DNA of 64,000 nucleotides, from NCBI RefSeq assembly GCF_007830735.1, contig NZ_VLLN01000006.1, forward strand, positions 62,001 through 126,000, read 5' to 3'. Below are positions 61,451-64,000 of this stretch, in pieces. The stretch is from Geobacter argillaceus (lineage in GTDB: Bacteria; Desulfobacterota; Desulfuromonadia; Geobacterales; DSM-12255). Both the position numbers and the translations under genes were made by a program. Position 1 is the first letter of the stretch. Each line of letters begins with the position of its first letter. The notes below the pieces were generated by a model. The model saw only the letters and a program-made list of their open reading frames with translations, did no database searches and was not told the DNA's origin.

Positions 61451-62858
61451 TCTTCCTGATCAACGTCATGCGGGAGATGCCCAGCATCTCGGCCGCACTG
61501 GACCGGTTGCCGCCGTTCTGCCGGAGGGCCTCGTCGATGGTGTAGCGCTCGACCGCTTCCAGGGTCGGAAAGCTGTTGCAGGTCATCTGGAACACTGGTG
61601 GGGTCTCATCTCCCAAAGGGCGGGAGGGTATCGGCCCGGCAGCGGTTTTCTTCGCGGAAATGCCGGGAAAGTCCTTCATGGTGAGTGTTCCCGAGGTATT
61701 CATCGTCACCGCGTTGATGCTCTTGTTTTCCAGTTCCCGGATATTGCCGGGAAACTGGTAGCGGGAAAGGATATCCCATACCTGTGGTGAAATCTCCGGC
61801 ACCGGCTTGTGCAGCGATGCTGCGGCTTGTGCCACAAAGTGCCGCAACAACGGCAGGATGTCTTCCGTTCGCTCCCGGAGGGGGGGAATGGCGAATTCAT
61901 GGTTGCTCAGCCGGTGATAGAGGTCGTGCCTGAACCGGCCATCGGCGATGAGCGCCTTGAAATTCCTGTTGGTGGCGGCGATGATCCGGGCATTGGTTTT
62001 GATCAGGGCGTCGGAGCCGAGACGGTAATATTCCTTTTCCTGCACAAGCCGCAGCAGCTTGAGCTGCATATCCATACTCAGGTCGCCGATTTCGTCCAGA
62101 AATATCGTGCCGTTTTCCGCTTTTTTGAGCAGCCCGTCCCGTCGCTCGTTGGCACCCGTAAACGCGCCCTTTTTGTGACCGAACAGGGTGTCGGAGAACA
62201 TCAGGTCGTCAAGCCCGGCCACGTTCAGGGCGACGAATTCCCCTCTCAGGCCGCTGGCCAGGTGGATGGCCCGGGCGATGACCTCTTTTCCCACCCCTGA
62301 TTCGCCGGTAATGAGCACCGGATTGCGCGACGAGGCCAATGATTCTATGTACCGGAAGATCGCCGCCATCTTCCGGCTGCAGCCGACCACATCCTGAAAA
62401 TGCTCGGGGCGGGCCGGCGTATCGTCGAGCAGGGAAGCCTTGAGCATCCTGTTCTGACAGTGCAGATCGTTGATCTGGAACGCCTTGTGGATGCTGGAAA
62501 CGAGGCGGTTGGGCTCGACCGGCTTGGTGATGAAATCAAACGCCCCCTGGCGCATGCATTCGACCGCGGTCTGAATGTCGTTGAGCGCCGTGAGGATGAT
62601 CACCGGCAGGTCGGGATGGGCAAGCAGCAGTTGCTGGAGCAGTTCGGTGCCGGAAAGACCTGGCATGATCCAGTCGAGGACCAGCACCGATGCCGGCGTG
62701 CCGGACAGGGTCTGAAGCAGGTCGTTGCCGGAGGAAACCTTGACGATATTCTTGATGCCTCTTGTCTGGAGCATCAAACGGACGTTGTCGAGGAGGTCCA
62801 GATCGTCATCGACAATCACGACAGTATGCGGGGAGACGTTAGACTCTGTTGCCGGCAT
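61437..62858 (-). CDS. Sigma-54-dependent response regulator (NtrC family)
   Basis: 473 residues. The receiver domain (VVIVDDDLDLLDN; phospho-Asp near 58 in LVLDWIMPGLSG; Lys in ITKPVEPN near 115) is followed by an AAA+ domain with Walker A GESGVGKE, GAFTGA in GHKKGAFTGAN, and Walker B GTIFLDEIGDL. It ends in a Fis HTH (GNRSSAAEMLGISRMTLIRKI). It activates sigma-54 promoters when phosphorylated, probably by the convergent kinase. Targets are unknown; the sigma-54-like element with triple dyads at 52.5 kb is one candidate. Confidence 0.92.
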   Translation of the reverse strand: MPATESNVSPHTVVIVDDDLDLLDNVRLMLQTRGIKNIVKVSSGNDLLQTLSGTPASVLVLDWIMPGLSGTELLQQLLLAHPDLPVIILTALNDIQTAVECMRQGAFDFITKPVEPNRLVSSIHKAFQINDLHCQNRMLKASLLDDTPARPEHFQDVVGCSRKMAAIFRYIESLASSRNPVLITGESGVGKEVIARAIHLASGLRGEFVALNVAGLDDLMFSDTLFGHKKGAFTGANERRDGLLKKAENGTIFLDEIGDLSMDMQLKLLRLVQEKEYYRLGSDALIKTNARIIAATNRNFKALIADGRFRHDLYHRLSNHEFAIPPLRERTEDILPLLRHFVAQAAASLHKPVPEISPQVWDILSRYQFPGNIRELENKSINAVTMNTSGTLTMKDFPGISAKKTAAGPIPSRPLGDETPPVFQMTCNSFPTLEAVERYTIDEALRQNGGNRSSAAEMLGISRMTLIRKISGK

Positions 62859-63016
62859 GGGTGACCCTTTTGTGATTATCTTTGTGATTGATATGGTTCA
62901 GACGAGTATACCAGATCCATTCCCGGCCACTCTCACCAGCACCAGCCATGTAACTTGACATAATATATCTTATGGGACGTTACGTGTATGGCAAGAGAAT
63001 GGAGAGATGGCTCCCC

Positions 63017-64000
63017 TCAAAGCTTCCGCCGGTCTATCACCCGTGACGCCTTTCCTTCGTACCGTGGAATGCTGTTGGCCTCCACCAGCTTGACGACCGC
63101 ACCGACGCCGATAACCGAAATAATCCGCTTCTCGACCGTCTCCAGGAAGGCCTTCTGGCGCTTCATCTCGTCAAAGAAGATGTTCTCGGTCACCTCGATA
63201 TGCACTTCCAGGACATCCAGCGCACCTTTCCGGTCCACCACCAGCTGATAATGCGGCTGACACCCCTCAATGGCCATCAGGACGCCCTCGATCTGCGACG
63301 GGAAGACGTTTACCCCCCTGATGATCAGCATCTCGTCGCTTCGTCCGGTTGTCCTCTGCATCCGGACCATGGTCCTGCCGCAGGCACACGGCTCGTAATC
63401 GAGTCGGGTAATATCCCTGGTCCGGTAGCGGATCATCGGAAATGCCTCTTTGGTCAGCGTGGTCAGCACCAGTTCCCCGGTGCTCCCCGGCGGCAGCGGT
63501 TCGCAGGTTTCCGGATCGATGATCTCCGGGATGAACGAGTCCTCAAAGATGTGCATGCCGCATTTGTGTTCGCATTCGCCGGCAACCCCCGGACCGATGA
63601 TCTCGGACAGGCCGTAGTTGTCGGTGGCACTGATGCACAGCCGGGTCTCGATCTCCCTGCGCATCGCCTCTGACCAGGGTTCGCCGCCGAACAGCCCGAC
63701 CTTCAGCGACAGCGACTTGGGTTCGATGCCGAGCTGCTCCAGCCTTTCGGCTATGGTGATGGCGTAGCTCGGCGTGCAGACCAGGACCGACGAGCGGTAG
63801 TCCTGCATGATCATGATCTGCTTCTCGGTGTTCCCACCGCCCATCGGGATGACCGAGGCGCCGATGGTCTCGGCACCGTAATGAAGACCGAAGGCACCGG
63901 TGAACATACCGTAACCGAAGGCAATCTGCACCACATCGTCGTGGTTGACGCCGGCAGCGGTCATGAAGCGCGCCACCAGGCCGGACCAGATCTTGAGGTC
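63017..64000 (-). CDS. paaK: Phenylacetate-CoA ligase-like AMP-forming enzyme (partial)
   Basis: The last 327 residues are present; the N-terminal part lies beyond the window. Visible motifs: [44 protein letters not shown], and [21 protein letters not shown], all standard for the PaaK group of adenylate-forming ligases. PaaK activates phenylacetate to phenylacetyl-CoA. In Geobacter such genes often act with indolepyruvate ferredoxin oxidoreductase in aromatic amino acid or aryl acid use. That partner would be outside the window. The enzyme family is certain; the exact substrate is not. Confidence 0.9.
   Translation of the reverse strand, partial: DLKIWSGLVARFMTAAGVNHDDVVQIAFGYGMFTGAFGLHYGAETIGASVIPMGGGNTEKQIMIMQDYRSSVLVCTPSYAITIAERLEQLGIEPKSLSLKVGLFGGEPWSEAMRREIETRLCISATDNYGLSEIIGPGVAGECEHKCGMHIFEDSFIPEIIDPETCEPLPPGSTGELVLTTLTKEAFPMIRYRTRDITRLDYEPCACGRTMVRMQRTTGRSDEMLIIRGVNVFPSQIEGVLMAIEGCQPHYQLVVDRKGALDVLEVHIEVTENIFFDEMKRQKAFLETVEKRIISVIGVGAVVKLVEANSIPRYEGKASRVIDRRKL

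Overview
The window looks like chromosome from a Geobacter-type deltaproteobacterium (Geobacterales). The evidence is the gene content: a split glutamate synthase, a large beta-oxidation locus with EtfAB, many sigma-54 activators, a GEMM-I cyclic dinucleotide riboswitch, and a radical SAM maturase of the geopeptide type beside two tiny precursor genes. Most of it is GC-rich. Two AT-rich islands stand out, at about 1.95-3.2 kb and at the flippase gene at 55.3-56.8 kb.

Layout. 0-2 kb: end of glpK, glpD and tRNA-Val(CAC). 2-11.7 kb: a MucR/Ros-type regulator, a frameshifted rlmD-like RNA methyltransferase gene, a TPR protein, an IHF-beta-like protein, a three-gene envelope cluster (OmpA-domain barrel protein, exported protein, lipoprotein), a Na/Pi cotransporter and a creatininase-family hydrolase. 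11.8-17.1 kb (minus): a five-gene split glutamate synthase operon. 17.3-22.1 kb (minus): aldolase, rsmD, coaD, an aminotransferase, a DUF1858 protein and a PilZ protein. 22.2-24.2 kb: a dGTPase-like protein, then a secreted protein behind a GEMM-I riboswitch whose recognition base suggests 3',3'-cGAMP.

24.2-40.6 kb and 50.6-52.3 kb hold fatty-acid use: a lipoprotein lipase and FadL (minus), then acyl-CoA synthetase, a 3-hydroxyacyl-CoA dehydrogenase/hydratase fusion, thiolase, acyl-CoA dehydrogenase, an MBL hydrolase, a 2,4-dienoyl-CoA reductase-like enzyme, a chalcone isomerase-like protein, a thioesterase and an enoyl-CoA hydratase, plus etfBA. A MerR-family regulator at 49.9 kb is probably the local controller. 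The same 17-bp site, TTGACA-N5-GTYAAG, lies at its own promoter and at the fadL, synthetase and etfB promoters.

41.1-49.8 kb looks like a sigma-54-controlled hydantoin (or related cyclic amide) uptake and hydrolysis unit: a PAS/AAA+/Fis activator, a -24/-12 promoter, HyuA, HyuB, an NCS1 permease and a Tsx-like outer membrane protein.

52.4-62.9 kb is the most unusual part. Two proteins of unknown function sit behind three copies of a 13-17 bp dyad and a sigma-54-like element. Beside them are a SPASM radical SAM maturase and two minus-strand precursor peptides that are too short for ordinary gene calling (32 and 34 residues). Both peptides share the leader core KELEVLDEGRE and a CC core region, and both genes share a CATCCC-N4-GGGATG hairpin in the 5' leader. 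An AT-rich flippase gene lies between the two precursors. Then come a TonB-dependent receptor, a lone periplasmic binding protein, a histidine kinase and an NtrC-type response regulator, which together look like an outer-membrane-to-nucleus-free signalling chain from receptor to sigma-54 activator. The window ends inside a phenylacetate-CoA ligase-like gene.
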